Below are positions 33,807 to 42,010 of a stretch of 47,740 bases of DNA, piece after piece. Origin of the DNA: Nakamurella sp. (GTDB lineage Bacteria > Actinomycetota > Actinomycetes > Mycobacteriales > Nakamurellaceae); the NCBI GenBank assembly GCA_017848755.1, contig JAFIHI010000144.1, forward strand, positions 1-47,740. The letters are read 5' to 3'. How positions within the stretch are numbered: position 1 is the first letter of the stretch; each line of letters starts with the position of its first letter. The position numbers were made by a program, and so were the translations under genes. The notes beneath the pieces were generated by a model. That model was not told the origin of the DNA and ran no database searches. It saw nothing but the letters and a program-made list of their open reading frames with translations.

Positions 33807-35080
33807 CGGTTGTCGGCGCGCGGCGGACGCCACCAAGCCTCGCGCGTCGGCGGGGTGCCGGGCACGATCCGGCGGCCCGGCGGAGGGATGGCGATCGCCT
33901 CGCCGTCGGCGCCGCGGAGCAGCCGCTCCACCGGCTCCGACCAGCCGTGCCGCGCGAGATTGAATGTCGCCCAATGGATCGGCAGCAGCAGCGCGCCGGC
34001 CAGATCGCGGTGCGCGCGCAGTGCCTCTTCGGGCGTCATGTGGATATCCGGCCAGGCGGGATCGTAGGCGCCGATGGGCAGCACCGTGAGGTCGAAAGGC
34101 CCGTAGTCGCGGCCAATGTCGGCGAATGCCGCCGTGTAGCCGGTGTCGCCGCCGAAGAACACCCGGTGGGCCGGGCCGAGCACGGTCCAGGAGGCCCAGA
34201 GCGTTGTGTTGCGGACCGTGCCGCGGCCGGAGAAGTGGCGCGCCGGTGTGCAGGTGATCGTGAGCCGTCCTAGCTGGTGGCTTTCGTGCCAGTCGAGTTC
34301 GATGATGCGGTCCGCCGGCACGCCCCAGCCGCGCAGGTGCGCGCCGATTCCTAGCGGCACGAGGAACGGTGCGGGCGAGGAGGCTACGAGCGCGGCGATG
34401 GTCGGCCGGTCGAGGTGGTCGTAGTGGTCGTGCGAGATCAGGGCGGCATCGAGAGTCGGTAATGCGTCGGCGGCGATCGGGGCCGGGTGAAGTCGGCGGG
34501 GGCCGACGGCGTTGGAGGGCGAGGCACGATCGCCGAACATCGGGTCCGCCAGGATCCGATAGCCGTCGACTTCCAGCAGCACCGTCGCGTGACCGAGCCA
34601 GGTAGCGGCGAGATCCGCTGCTGCGGAAGGAATGTCGGGCGTCTCGATCGGCACCGCGGCGGGCGGGGAGCCGATCCTGCTCCCAGACGCGGCGTTGGAC
34701 ACCACGCTCCACAGCAGGGAGACGACGGCGCGGGCGGTGATCGGCGCATCGCCTTCGGTGTTGCGGAACCGGCGGCCGTCGAAGTGCGGCGCTGCTGGGG
34801 ATGTGGCCGGGGGACTGGTCGGGGGAGCTGTGGGCGCTGTTGGTGCTGTAGAGGCTGTCTGTGCTGCGGCGAGGGACGTCGACGACGTCGGTGACGGCGT
34901 GGGCTGTGATGCCACGGGTGCTGCCTTGAGGGCTGCGGGCAGCGAGGCTCGGATGGTGCGGGGGCTCGCCCCCAGCGACTTCAGGGTGTCGCGAACGAAG
35001 TCGGTCGCCGAGTGCAGCGCGGCCGACCCGTAGCGGGTGAGGGAGTTCCGCGGGGTCGCGGTTGTCGCATATGGCGCCAT
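33800..35080 (-). CDS. Metallo-beta-lactamase-fold hydrolase (UlaG/NAPE-PLD-like)
   Basis: The 426-residue protein is counted from ATG 35080 (MAPYATTATPRNSLTRYG). Residues 1-100 are a low-complexity Ala/Thr/Pro leader (APTAPTAPPTSPP). The metal-binding core then appears: ATWLGHATVLLEVDGYRIL, SHDHYDHLD (His/Asp ligands), TPARHFSGRG, FGGDTGYTAAF (Asp bridge) and LLPIHWATFNL. This pattern is the MBL fold of the N-acylphosphatidylethanolamine phospholipase-D-like group. The substrate is unknown. It is convergent with etfA. Confidence 0.87.
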   Translation of the reverse strand: MAPYATTATPRNSLTRYGSAALHSATDFVRDTLKSLGASPRTIRASLPAALKAAPVASQPTPSPTSSTSLAAAQTASTAPTAPTAPPTSPPATSPAAPHFDGRRFRNTEGDAPITARAVVSLLWSVVSNAASGSRIGSPPAAVPIETPDIPSAAADLAATWLGHATVLLEVDGYRILADPMFGDRASPSNAVGPRRLHPAPIAADALPTLDAALISHDHYDHLDRPTIAALVASSPAPFLVPLGIGAHLRGWGVPADRIIELDWHESHQLGRLTITCTPARHFSGRGTVRNTTLWASWTVLGPAHRVFFGGDTGYTAAFADIGRDYGPFDLTVLPIGAYDPAWPDIHMTPEEALRAHRDLAGALLLPIHWATFNLARHGWSEPVERLLRGADGEAIAIPPPGRRIVPGTPPTREAWWRPPRADNRL

Positions 35081-35180
35081 CCGTCCATTGTTGCGCGGTG
35101 GAGGCCCGGGCATGAGAACGTCGGCATCGGTGCCAGGTGCCGCAGTCGGTCGCGGCCTCGCAAGGGAATGGCTGGCGCCG

Positions 35181-35266
35181 GCGCCGCGATTCAGTCCCAG
35201 ATCGCGACGTCTGGGAGCGTGGCGCGGATGTGCTCGTCCTTGGTGGCCAGCGGGGCGCCGGCCGCG
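35181..35266 (-). pseudogene. Relic of a vapC 3' end
   Basis: This 86-bp stretch differs from 36041-36126 (end of the intact vapC of pair 3, plus 10 bases beyond its stop) at about five positions. On the minus strand it encodes GAPLATKDEHIRATLPDVAI then WD and a stop. Upstream sequence is unrelated, so only the last third of the PIN gene remains. The relic retains Asp in ATKD, where the intact toxin has Asn. Confidence 0.8.
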
Positions 35267-35304
35267 GCGCCGCGGAAGATTCCGGTGGCGCGCCCCGGTC
35301 ACAG

Positions 35305-35328
35305 CGCTGATGCGCTGATACGCTGATG
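35305..35328. repeat. Three tandem 8-bp repeats directly before the vapB gene of pair 2
   Basis: CGCTGATG, CGCTGATA, CGCTGATG are perfectly in register and end 2 bp before the ATG. Such iterons just upstream of an antitoxin start often bind the antitoxin. Confidence 0.6.
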
Positions 35329-35330
35329 TT

Positions 35331-35552
35331 ATGCGCACCACACTGGCGTTGGACGACGATGTGTTGGAGGCCGCGCGAGAGATCGCGTCGGGTACCGGGC
35401 GGAGTTTGGGTGCCGTCGTCTCCGATCTGGCACGGCGCTCGCTGCGGCCGGTGGGGTGGCATTACGTCAACGGATTCCCGGTTTTCGATGTGCCGGCCGA
35501 CGCTCCCATGGTGACGGACGAGGATGTTGCGCGCGCCCGGGACGATGAGTGA
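35331..35552 (+). CDS. vapB: VapB-type antitoxin (pair 2)
   Basis: The 73-residue protein starts at ATG 35331. MRTTLALDDDVLEAAREIAS then GRSLGAVVSDLARRSL is the ribbon-helix-helix DNA-binding pattern. The C-terminal part (YVNGFPVFDVPADAPMVTDE, then DVARARDDE) is the typical toxin-wrapping tail of this VapB group. Its stop overlaps the GTG start of the toxin (GTGA). Confidence 0.88.
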   Translation: MRTTLALDDDVLEAAREIASGTGRSLGAVVSDLARRSLRPVGWHYVNGFPVFDVPADAPMVTDEDVARARDDE

Positions 35553-36001
35553 CCGCACTGGGTGGAAGCAGGCCCGGTCTGCTCGATGTCAACGTGTTGT
35601 ACGCGCTCGCATGGCCGAACCACCAACATCACGGGGCAGCGCAGCAGTGGATGGTGCGGCATGGGGGTCATGGCTGGGCGACGACCCCGATCACGCAATC
35701 GGGGCTCGTTCGGCTGTCGAGCAATAGGACAGTGACTCCGCTCCCGACAACCCCCGCCGCCGCGTTACGGGTGCTAAGCGAGATCACGTCTGTCAGCGGC
35801 CACGTGTTCTGGCCCGACGACCTGAATGGCGTGGTGGACGAGCCGATCGTGCAGGATGCCCTCATCGGCTATCGCCAGGTGACGGACGCGCATCTGCTGT
35901 CCTTGGCGCACCGCCACGGCGGCCGCCTCGTCACCTTCGACGCGAAACTTCGTAGCCTGCTGAAGCCGGGCTTCGAGCATCTCGTCGAGGTGGTGGCGTA
36001 G
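35549..36001 (+). CDS. vapC: VapC-type PIN-domain toxin (pair 2)
   Basis: The 150-residue protein starts at GTG 35549 within the antitoxin stop. Motifs are LLDVNVLYALAWPNHQHHGA (catalytic Asp), WATTPITQSGLVRL (common in mycobacterial-type VapC), VTDAHLLSLAHRHGGRLVTF and D, the last acid. It is an RNase toxin neutralised by the antitoxin encoded just upstream. The convergent third pair begins 49 bp after its stop. Confidence 0.88.
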   Translation: MTALGGSRPGLLDVNVLYALAWPNHQHHGAAQQWMVRHGGHGWATTPITQSGLVRLSSNRTVTPLPTTPAAALRVLSEITSVSGHVFWPDDLNGVVDEPIVQDALIGYRQVTDAHLLSLAHRHGGRLVTFDAKLRSLLKPGFEHLVEVVA

Positions 36002-36050
36002 CGGCGCCTCCAGCGGCTCCGCTTGGGGCGGCTGACGTTGGCGCCGCGAT

Positions 36051-36440
36051 TCAGTCCCAGACCGCGAGGTCGGGGAGCGCGGCGCGGATGTGCTCGTTCT
36101 TGGTGGCCAGCGGGGCGCCGGCCGCGATCGCCTGGGCCGCGATCACCCGGTCGAACGGATCGCGGGTGAAGGTGGTGCGCGCGGCGATGTCGGCGACCCG
36201 ATCGAAGGGCTGGTCGTCCATGTTGAGGCCGATCGATGCGGAGAGTTCCGCGAGGGCGGCATCCGGCTGTTTCGCGATGCGACCGACCTCGTAGAGATAG
36301 CTCAGTTCGAGCCGGACCATGGGTGAGATTCTGAGTATGTCTGTCGAGAGCCGTGCGCGGAGAGGTGGCGGGACCTTCTTGTGCTGGCCGGACGCGAGCC
36401 AGACCACGACATGCGTGTCCAGGTGCAGGACGGAGATCAT
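36051..36440 (-). CDS. vapC: VapC-type PIN-domain toxin (pair 3)
   Basis: The 129-residue protein starts at ATG 36440 (MISVLHLDTHVVVWLASG), overlapping the antitoxin stop (ATGA). PIN acids: LDTH (Asp), RLELSYLYE (Glu) and RDPFDRVIAAQA (Asp). The usual fourth Asp position reads ATKN (Asn) here, whereas the relic at 35181-35266 has ATKD. A Phd-type antitoxin paired with a PIN toxin is a known combination. Confidence 0.87.
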   Translation of the reverse strand: MISVLHLDTHVVVWLASGQHKKVPPPLRARLSTDILRISPMVRLELSYLYEVGRIAKQPDAALAELSASIGLNMDDQPFDRVADIAARTTFTRDPFDRVIAAQAIAAGAPLATKNEHIRAALPDLAVWD

Positions 36441-36688
36441 AGGTCGAGGTCCGCGCCGCCGGACCACTCGCCGGACCAATCCATGTGCACGAGATCTTCC
36501 GGGTCCCCGACGATCAGGTCCGGATCGGTATGGATTCGGGAGAGCCGATCGCCCACCGGCTCGTCGGCCACCAGCAGCAGACGTCGCCCATGGCGATTGA
36601 TCTGCAGCGGGATGCCCGTCTCCAGCACCTCGTCCACCAGCCGGTAGACGTCCGCGCGCAATTGGGAGGGCGTGACCTGCCGTGTCAT
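36437..36688 (-). CDS. Phd/YefM-type antitoxin (pair 3)
   Basis: The 83-residue protein starts at ATG 36688. TPSQLRADVYRLVDEVLETG, then IPLQINRHGRRLLLV, is the Phd/YefM N-terminal DNA-binding fold. The C-terminal acidic part (DPEDLVHMDWSGEWSGG) would bind the toxin. It is coupled to the toxin gene by a 4-bp overlap. Palindromic ACGTACGT sites lie just upstream. Confidence 0.85.
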   Translation of the reverse strand: MTRQVTPSQLRADVYRLVDEVLETGIPLQINRHGRRLLLVADEPVGDRLSRIHTDPDLIVGDPEDLVHMDWSGEWSGGADLDL

Positions 36689-36710
36689 GGCTTCAGGATA
36701 ACGTACGTAT

Positions 36711-36738
36711 CAACAAGTGGCCACGTACGTACGTATTG
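36711..36738. promoter_or_regulatory. ACGTACGTAT operator repeats before pair 3
   Basis: ACGTACGTAT at 36711-36720 recurs within ACGTACGTACGTAT at 36723-36736, 22-48 bp before the antitoxin ATG. The core ACGTACGT is self-complementary, as expected for binding by a dimeric Phd-type repressor. Confidence 0.55.
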
Positions 36739-36870
36739 ATGAGAGCCCGGCCCCGAGCCCGCGGAGCGCGGTGCAGACGGATGCGCAGGGCTGGTATCGC
36801 AAGGAGCTCGCCCCCGAGTCCACGGAGCGCGCACCCTGCCGCCCGTGACCGGTCTTGGCACAGGCGGTGT

Positions 36871-36954
36871 CGCCCCAGGCGCCCCCCCCGGGTTGGGTGC
36901 CCCAGGGTGCGCCACAACGCACCCACAGGCACCCAACCCGAAGGTGCTGGGGCG
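36871..36954. other. Large multi-stem hairpin before the cysteine desulfurase gene
   Basis: Three nested stems are exact: CGCCCCAG/CTGGGGCG (36871-36878, 36947-36954); 13 bp CGGGTTGGGTGCC with its complement (36889-36901, 36928-36940); and GGGTGCG/CGCACCC (36905-36911, 36918-36924) closing a 6-base loop. The middle and inner stems are separated by a symmetric 3x3 internal loop. It ends 62 bp before the gene start and lacks a T-run. The rest of the 328-bp gap holds no gene. Confidence 0.7.
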
Positions 36955-37016
36955 CAACATCGCAATGGGCACGCGGTGCCGCGCCCGCGCGGGGACGGCC
37001 TACTCTGGTTGACGTC

Positions 37017-38252
37017 ATGTCACTTGAGCACGGATCTGCCGCCGCCGCGGGTGAGGTCTACCTGGATCACGCGGCCACTACCCCGACGCTGCCCGCCGTG
37101 ATCGATGCGGTCGCCGGCGCGATGGGCGTGGTCGGGAACGCGTCGTCGCTGCACGCGGCCGGCCGCGGCGCCCGCAGGCGGGTCGAGGAGTCGCGGGAGA
37201 CGATTGCCGCGGCGCTGCATGCCAGCCCGAGCGAGATCATCGTGACCTCCGGCGGGACCGAGGCGGACAACATCGCCATCGCCGGCATTCTCGCCGCGCG
37301 GCAGCAGGCGGACCCGCGGCGGCGCCGGCTGCTGTTGCCCGCGATCGAGCACCACGCGGTGCTGGACTGCGCCGAGGCGCTGCACGCGGTCGGCCGGGCG
37401 GAGATCAGCTGGCTCGAGGTCGACGACTACGGCCGGGTGCACGCGGACACGCTGGCAGCGGCGATCGCCGACGATCCGGCATCGGTGGCGCTCGTGTCGG
37501 TGATGTGGGCCAACAACGAGGTCGGCACGGTGAACCCGATCCGGGAACTCGCCCAGGTCGCGCACCGGCACGGGATCCCGTTGCACACCGACGCGGTGCA
37601 GGCGTTCGGCGCGCTGCCGGTGGATTTCGCCGCCTGCGGTGCGGACGCGCTGTCGGTGACCGCGCATAAGATCGGCGGCCCGATCGGGGTCGGTGCGCTG
37701 GTGCTGAAGCGTGACGTGGCGGTGACGCCGATCGGCTACGGCGGCGGCCAGGAGCGCGGAATCCGTTCCGGCACACTGGATATGCCCGCGCTGGTGGGGT
37801 TCGCGGTGGCCGCGGAGCATGCCGGCCGCGTCCGGTCGACCGAGGCGGCGCGGCTGGTGGCGCTGCGCGACCGGCTGATCGCGGGGGTGCAGGCGGCGGC
37901 GCCGGACGCGGTGCTCTCCGGCGACCCGGGCACCACGGTAATGGACGGTGGCCCGTCGCGGCTGCCGGGCAATGCCCACTTGCGCTTCCCGGGGTGCCGC
38001 GGCGATGTGCTGCTGATGCTGCTCGACGCCGCGGGCATCGCTTGCTCGGTCGGCTCGGCGTGCACGGCGGGCGTGGCGCGGCCGTCGCACGTGCTGCTGG
38101 CGATGGGGCTGTCCGAGGACGAGGCCGGCTCGGCGCTGCGATTCTCGTTGGGACACACCTCGACCGAGGCGGACGTCGACGCCCTGGTGGCCGCGATCGG
38201 GCCGGCCGTCGAGCGGGCGCGCGCGGCTGCGTTGGCAGGCTCGCGTCGGTGA
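37017..38252 (+). CDS. Cysteine desulfurase (IscS/NifS family)
   Basis: The 411-residue protein starts at ATG 37017. It is a PLP enzyme: [15 protein letters not shown] at the N-terminus, [60 protein letters not shown] (PLP Lys), and the active-site loop [17 protein letters not shown] with the persulfide Cys. It turns L-cysteine to alanine and passes sulphur on, here most obviously to MnmA encoded 100 bp downstream. The arrangement matches the iscS-trmU pair of mycobacteria. Confidence 0.94.
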   Translation: MSLEHGSAAAAGEVYLDHAATTPTLPAVIDAVAGAMGVVGNASSLHAAGRGARRRVEESRETIAAALHASPSEIIVTSGGTEADNIAIAGILAARQQADPRRRRLLLPAIEHHAVLDCAEALHAVGRAEISWLEVDDYGRVHADTLAAAIADDPASVALVSVMWANNEVGTVNPIRELAQVAHRHGIPLHTDAVQAFGALPVDFAACGADALSVTAHKIGGPIGVGALVLKRDVAVTPIGYGGGQERGIRSGTLDMPALVGFAVAAEHAGRVRSTEAARLVALRDRLIAGVQAAAPDAVLSGDPGTTVMDGGPSRLPGNAHLRFPGCRGDVLLMLLDAAGIACSVGSACTAGVARPSHVLLAMGLSEDEAGSALRFSLGHTSTEADVDALVAAIGPAVERARAAALAGSRR

Positions 38253-38258
38253 CGGGGT

Positions 38259-38290
38259 TCTCGAGTATGCCGATGTTCGTCGGTCGGGCC
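38259..38290 (+). repeat. Dispersed TATGACGA repeat between cysteine desulfurase and mnmA genes
   Basis: TTCTCGAGTATGCCGATGTT then CGTCGGTCGGG starts 6 bp after the desulfurase stop. It has one mismatch in the core (GCC for GAC). Confidence 0.6.
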
Positions 38291-38355
38291 GTGTCGCCCG
38301 GCTCGGCGCGGTTCGGCCCGGATCTCCTGTCGGAGGCAGGGTGGGGGACCGCGCG

Positions 38356-39438
38356 ATGAAAGTACTGGCGGCCATGAGCGGCGGGGTCGACTCCGCCCTG
38401 GCCGCGGCGCTCGCGGTGGAGGCCGGGCACGACGTGACCGGCGTGCACATGGCGCTCTCCCGCTCCCCGAAGACGCTGCGCACCGGCTCGCGCGGCTGCT
38501 GCAGTGTGGAAGACGCGTTCGACGCCCGTCGGGTGTGCGACCTGATCGGAATCCCGTTCTACATCTGGGATTTCTCGCAAGAGTTCCTGGATACCGTGGT
38601 CACCGACTTCCTCGCCGAGTACCGGGCCGGGCACACCCCCAACCCGTGCCTCACCTGCAACCAGAAGATCAAGTTCGCGGCGCTGATGGACCGAGCGCTG
38701 GCGCTCGGCTTCGACGCGGTGGCCACCGGCCACTACGCGCAGGTGGTCGGCGGCCGGCTGGTGCGCTCGACCGATGCGGCGAAGGACCAGTCCTATGTGC
38801 TCGCGGTGCTCACCCCGGATCAGGTGCGGCACAGCATGTTTCCGCTCGGCGGGATGACGAAGGACGGGGTGCGTGCCGAGGCGGCTGCTCGCGGTTTCTC
38901 GGTCGCGTCGAAGCCGGACTCCTACGACATCTGCTTCATCCCGGACGGTGACACCCGCGGGTATCTGGGCGAGAAGCTGGGTGCCCGAACGGGTTCCGTG
39001 GTGGACGAGGAGACCGGAGCGGAGCTCGCCAGGCACGACGGCTACTTCGGCTACACCATCGGACAACGCAAGGGGCTGAACCTGACTCGGCCCGCGTCCG
39101 ACGGAAAGCCGCGCTACGTGCTGGATATCGAGCCGGCGACCGGCACAGTGACGGTCGGCCGCGCCGCACACCTGGACGTGCTCGACATCGTCGCCGACCG
39201 GGTGGTCTATCCGAGCGGGCCGGTCGAGTTGCCGCTCCGCGGGCGGGCGCAGGTGCGCGCGCACGGCTGCTCCACGGCGACGCTCGCCGAGCTGGACGCC
39301 GACGGATCGCTGCACCTGTCGCTCGACGAGCCCATCCGCGGCGTGGCGCCCGGCCAGACCGCCGCGCTCTACGACGAGACCGATACGACGGTGTTGGCCG
39401 CGGGCAAGATCGTCTCCACCAGGCGGCGCGGTGAATGA
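38356..39438 (+). CDS. mnmA: tRNA-specific 2-thiouridylase MnmA
   Basis: The 360-residue protein is counted from ATG 38356 ([14 protein letters not shown]). An upstream in-frame GTG 38341 with GGAGG 4 bases before it would add five residues and is quite possible. Motifs are the PP-loop [19 protein letters not shown] (catalytic Cys), [17 protein letters not shown] and [16 protein letters not shown] (second catalytic Cys). It adds sulphur to U34 of tRNA Lys, Glu and Gln using ATP and persulfide sulphur from the desulfurase. Confidence 0.95.
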   Translation: MKVLAAMSGGVDSALAAALAVEAGHDVTGVHMALSRSPKTLRTGSRGCCSVEDAFDARRVCDLIGIPFYIWDFSQEFLDTVVTDFLAEYRAGHTPNPCLTCNQKIKFAALMDRALALGFDAVATGHYAQVVGGRLVRSTDAAKDQSYVLAVLTPDQVRHSMFPLGGMTKDGVRAEAAARGFSVASKPDSYDICFIPDGDTRGYLGEKLGARTGSVVDEETGAELARHDGYFGYTIGQRKGLNLTRPASDGKPRYVLDIEPATGTVTVGRAAHLDVLDIVADRVVYPSGPVELPLRGRAQVRAHGCSTATLAELDADGSLHLSLDEPIRGVAPGQTAALYDETDTTVLAAGKIVSTRRRGE

Positions 39439-39493
39439 CGCGCGCCCGGGAGCAGAGAGTTGTTGCGGTAGCGGCGGTTTCGGCAAAGAGTCG

Positions 39494-39520
39494 GTGGATA
39501 TGACGATGTTCGCGGCTTCG
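39494..39520 (+). repeat. Dispersed TATGACGA repeat after mnmA
   Basis: GTGGATATGACGATGTTCGC followed by GGCTTCG lies in the 186-bp gap between mnmA and the MetE-like gene. The core is exact. Confidence 0.65.
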
Positions 39521-39624
39521 CCGCATGGCGGTGCGGTGGAAGCATTCTCGAGCCGGGCGAGCGTGGCCGGGACGATTTTCGCGGTGTGTGCCCGACCGAC
39601 GATGCTGCTGCCGGGAAGGTTTTC

Positions 39625-40869
39625 GTGAGCGGGCCGCGGATGGAGGTGGTCTCCAGCGGAAGGATGTCCGGCCGGTTGGTTCCGCTGGCGGATCATTCGC
39701 CGACGCGAGCGGATACCGCGCCGTCCCCGGCCGAGCCGCCGTCGACACCTGAAACCCCGTGGCGCGGGGGGCTTTTCACCGGGGTCGGATCGCTACCGGG
39801 CACGGATCCGAATGAGGCCGCGGCCCTGGTGGCCGGCGAACTTCCGGATCTGCCGCACCTGGTCGAGCTGCCGAACCGCGGAGTCGGTGCGGACATGCTC
39901 GGCCGGGCACTGGCGATCTGCGTCGACCTGCCGGCCGAGGTGGTGCCCTCTGGTTGGCGGCTGGCGCGCCGGATCGGTCGAGACTTCCGGCGGGCCAACG
40001 ACTTCCTGGCGTGGGACCTCGATGCCGCCGAGCAGCACTACGCCGGCGCTCCGTGGGTCAAGGTGCAAGTCGCCGGGCCGTGGACGCTCGTGGCGAACGT
40101 GGAAACCCCGCGCGGGCATAGGGCTCTCACCGACGACGGCGCCGTGCGCGATCTCGCTGCCTCGCTCGCCGAGGGGCTCGCCGTGCACCTCACGGACCTC
40201 GCCCGGCGCCTGCCCGGCACCCGCTTCGTGGTGCAGATAGACGAGCCGTCGCTGCCAGCCGTACTCGCCGGAAGTCTTTCCACCGCATCGGGTTTCGGAT
40301 CGGTGCCGGCGATCCCGGCGGCCGATGCCGAGCAGGTACTGGCCGAACTGGTGGGCTCGCTGGGAGATCACCCGACCGTCGCGCACTGCTGCCACCGCGA
40401 CGTCCCGCTGAACCTGCTGCGGCGCGCGGGATTTGGTGCGGTATCGCTGGACCTCACCCGCGGCTCCGCGCTGCCACCCGCCGCACTCGACGCCATCGGC
40501 GAGGCCGTCGAAGCAGGCACGGTGCTGCTGGCCGGACTCGTGCCCACGGCGGGCTCCGGCGGATCGGATGTGTCCGGCCCCGACACGTCGTCATACTCGA
40601 TGGCTCTGCCCGGCGAGGGCACTACGCCGGAATCGATGGCGCCCCAGGAAGAATCGGGTCGAGGCGCATCCGGGCCGCTGAGCTACCGCGACATCGCCGC
40701 TCCGCTGCTGGACATCTGGCACCGGCTCGGACTTCCCGATGCGAGTCTGGAGCGGGTCGCCGTCACCCCCGTGTGCGGTCTCGCCAGCGCCACGCCGAGT
40801 TGGACCCGGCGCGCGCTGCGGCTCTCCCGCGACGCCGCAAGGCTTCTCGCAGACCGCGCGCACGGGTAG
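39625..40869 (+). CDS. MetE C-terminal-domain-like protein (Rv3015c type)
   Basis: The 414-residue protein is counted from GTG 39625, with GGGAAGG 6-7 bases upstream. After a 45-residue polar leader the core starts at GGLFTGVGSLPGTDPNEAAA, with LPHLVELPNRGVGADMLGR, VKVQVAGPWTLVANVETPRG, FVVQIDEPSLPAVLAG, VAHCCHRDVPLNLLR and VAVTPVCGLASATPSWTRRA. These match the single-domain MetE-like proteins common in Actinobacteria next to mnmA. HCCH and the Cys in TPVCGLA could bind zinc. True methionine synthase activity is unproven. A low-complexity insert carries a dispersed repeat. Confidence 0.85.
   Translation: MSGPRMEVVSSGRMSGRLVPLADHSPTRADTAPSPAEPPSTPETPWRGGLFTGVGSLPGTDPNEAAALVAGELPDLPHLVELPNRGVGADMLGRALAICVDLPAEVVPSGWRLARRIGRDFRRANDFLAWDLDAAEQHYAGAPWVKVQVAGPWTLVANVETPRGHRALTDDGAVRDLAASLAEGLAVHLTDLARRLPGTRFVVQIDEPSLPAVLAGSLSTASGFGSVPAIPAADAEQVLAELVGSLGDHPTVAHCCHRDVPLNLLRRAGFGAVSLDLTRGSALPPAALDAIGEAVEAGTVLLAGLVPTAGSGGSDVSGPDTSSYSMALPGEGTTPESMAPQEESGRGASGPLSYRDIAAPLLDIWHRLGLPDASLERVAVTPVCGLASATPSWTRRALRLSRDAARLLADRAHG
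40571..40612 (-). repeat. Dispersed TATGACGA repeat (reverse), in frame in the MetE-like gene
   Basis: The reverse complement reads ATCGAGTATGACGACGTGTC then GGGGCCGG. It encodes SGPDTSSYSMALPG in a polar insert between the barrel strands VLLAGLVPTAG and PLSYRDIAAPLLD. Confidence 0.65.
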
Positions 40870-40942
40870 CAGCCGATTACGCCGCCGTTGCTCGCTCGCG
40901 CGACGCCGAGAACCGTCCGGACGTGCTGATACCGTCCCGGAT

Positions 40943-41407
40943 GTGACGGATCGATTCACGGTGGTGCCGGCCGCCTACCTCGTGCTCCGGCGGCTCGCCG
41001 GCGGTGCGGAGATCCTGCTGCAACTGCGGGAAGGCACCGGCTACATGGACGGCTACTGGGCCTGCGCCGCAGCGGGACACGTCGAGGCCGGCGAGTCCGT
41101 GCTCCAGGCAGCCTGCCGGGAAGCCGCCGAAGAACTCGGCATCACCGTCGCCGCCACCGACCTTGTCCCGTTGACGGCGATGCACCGCACTGGGCGCAAC
41201 GGCAAGCCGATCGATGAGCGGGTCGACTTCTTCTTCGAGTGCCGTCGATGGGTTGGTGAGCCGCGAGTCCGCGAGCCCGAGAAGGCGGCCCGGATAGCAT
41301 GGTTCGAGCTCGACGCTCTGCCTGAGCCCGTCGTCCCCCACGAACGCGCTGTCCTGGAATCGCTTCGCCGGGGCGCCCTGCCAGCCGTGACGACGTTCGG
41401 CTTCTGA
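40943..41407 (+). CDS. Nudix hydrolase
   Basis: The 154-residue protein is counted from GTG 40943 (MTDRFTVVPAAYLVLRR). The Nudix box is complete: GHVEAGESVLQAACREAAEE followed by LGI, with the REAAEE metal ligands. Upstream YMDGYWACAAAGH and downstream RVDFFFECRRWVGEPRV complete the fold. It hydrolyses a nucleoside diphosphate derivative, cytoplasmic; the substrate cannot be told. It stands 73 bp after the MetE-like gene and ends the conserved block before the YefM/YoeB pair. Confidence 0.93.
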   Translation: MTDRFTVVPAAYLVLRRLAGGAEILLQLREGTGYMDGYWACAAAGHVEAGESVLQAACREAAEELGITVAATDLVPLTAMHRTGRNGKPIDERVDFFFECRRWVGEPRVREPEKAARIAWFELDALPEPVVPHERAVLESLRRGALPAVTTFGF

Positions 41408-41466
41408 CGCCTGCCGCTGGTGAACAGCGGCCGGGGGAACTGGCCCGCTGACTGTCGAGGTGGGCG

Positions 41467-41724
41467 CTAGCCGTAGTGGTAGCGGCACGCGGCGATACGG
41501 ACCTCGTTGCCGTCGACCTTGTACACCAGGCGGTGTTCGTCGGTGATGCGCCTGGACCAGTAGCCGGCGAAGTCGTGTTTGAGCGGTTCGGGCTTGCCTA
41601 TGCCGGCATTGCCATTGCGGGCGATGTCGGCGAGGAGTGTGTTGATCCGCTTGAGGACGGTGCGGTCCTGCCGCTGCCACCAGAGATAGTCGTCCCACGC
41701 GTTCTCGTCCCAGACGAGCTGCAT
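41467..41724 (-). CDS. yoeB: YoeB/Txe-type toxin
   Basis: The 85-residue protein starts at ATG 41724. Txe/YoeB signatures: WDENAWDDYLWWQRQDRTVL, INTLLADIARN, GKPEPLKHDFAGYWSRRITD and the terminal EHRLVYKVDG...ACRYHYG with the catalytic His/Tyr end. YoeB is a ribosome-dependent mRNA endonuclease. The antitoxin gene ends 1 bp upstream of the toxin start. Confidence 0.93.
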   Translation of the reverse strand: MQLVWDENAWDDYLWWQRQDRTVLKRINTLLADIARNGNAGIGKPEPLKHDFAGYWSRRITDEHRLVYKVDGNEVRIAACRYHYG

Positions 41725-41725
41725 G

Positions 41726-41983
41726 TCAGTCGGTCTCGATCAGGTCGTGCGCCTCGCCGCGTCCCGCCTCCAGTCGTTCCATCGCGTCGAGAAGACGCCT
41801 GGCGTTCGCCGGTGACCGCATCAGGTAGGCCGTCTCTCGCAGCGATTCGTAGTCCGCGAGCGAGACGATCACGACAGGCTCGTGGCCGGCGCGCGTGATG
41901 ATGACCTCTTCACGGTCGTTCGCTACCCCGTCCAACACCTCTGCATATCGCGCGCGGGATTCCGTGTAGCTCATCGTCTTCAT
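41726..41983 (-). CDS. yefM: YefM-type antitoxin
   Basis: The 85-residue protein starts at ATG 41983 with AGGAGG 5 bases upstream; the longer frame to 42022 is unlikely. KTMSYTESRARYAEVLDGVA, then EEVIITRAGHEPVVIVSLADYESL, is the YefM fold, and LLDAMERLEAG leads to the toxin-binding tail. It neutralises YoeB and represses the operon at TGTAC sites. Confidence 0.93.
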   Translation of the reverse strand: MKTMSYTESRARYAEVLDGVANDREEVIITRAGHEPVVIVSLADYESLRETAYLMRSPANARRLLDAMERLEAGRGEAHDLIETD

Positions 41984-41993
41984 AGTCGCCTCC

Positions 41994-42010
41994 TGTACGG
42001 GTAACTGTAC
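41994..42010. promoter_or_regulatory. TGTAC operator pair of yefM-yoeB
   Basis: TGTAC at 41994-41998 and 42006-42010 lie 11-27 bp before the antitoxin ATG. YefM-type repressors are known to bind TGTACA-like sites, so this is a likely autoregulatory operator. Confidence 0.5.

Noticed and set aside
36682..37101. Several plus- and minus-strand ORFs across the gap before the cysteine desulfurase gene
   Set aside because: They overlap each other and the large hairpin, lack ribosome sites, and have no protein-like composition.
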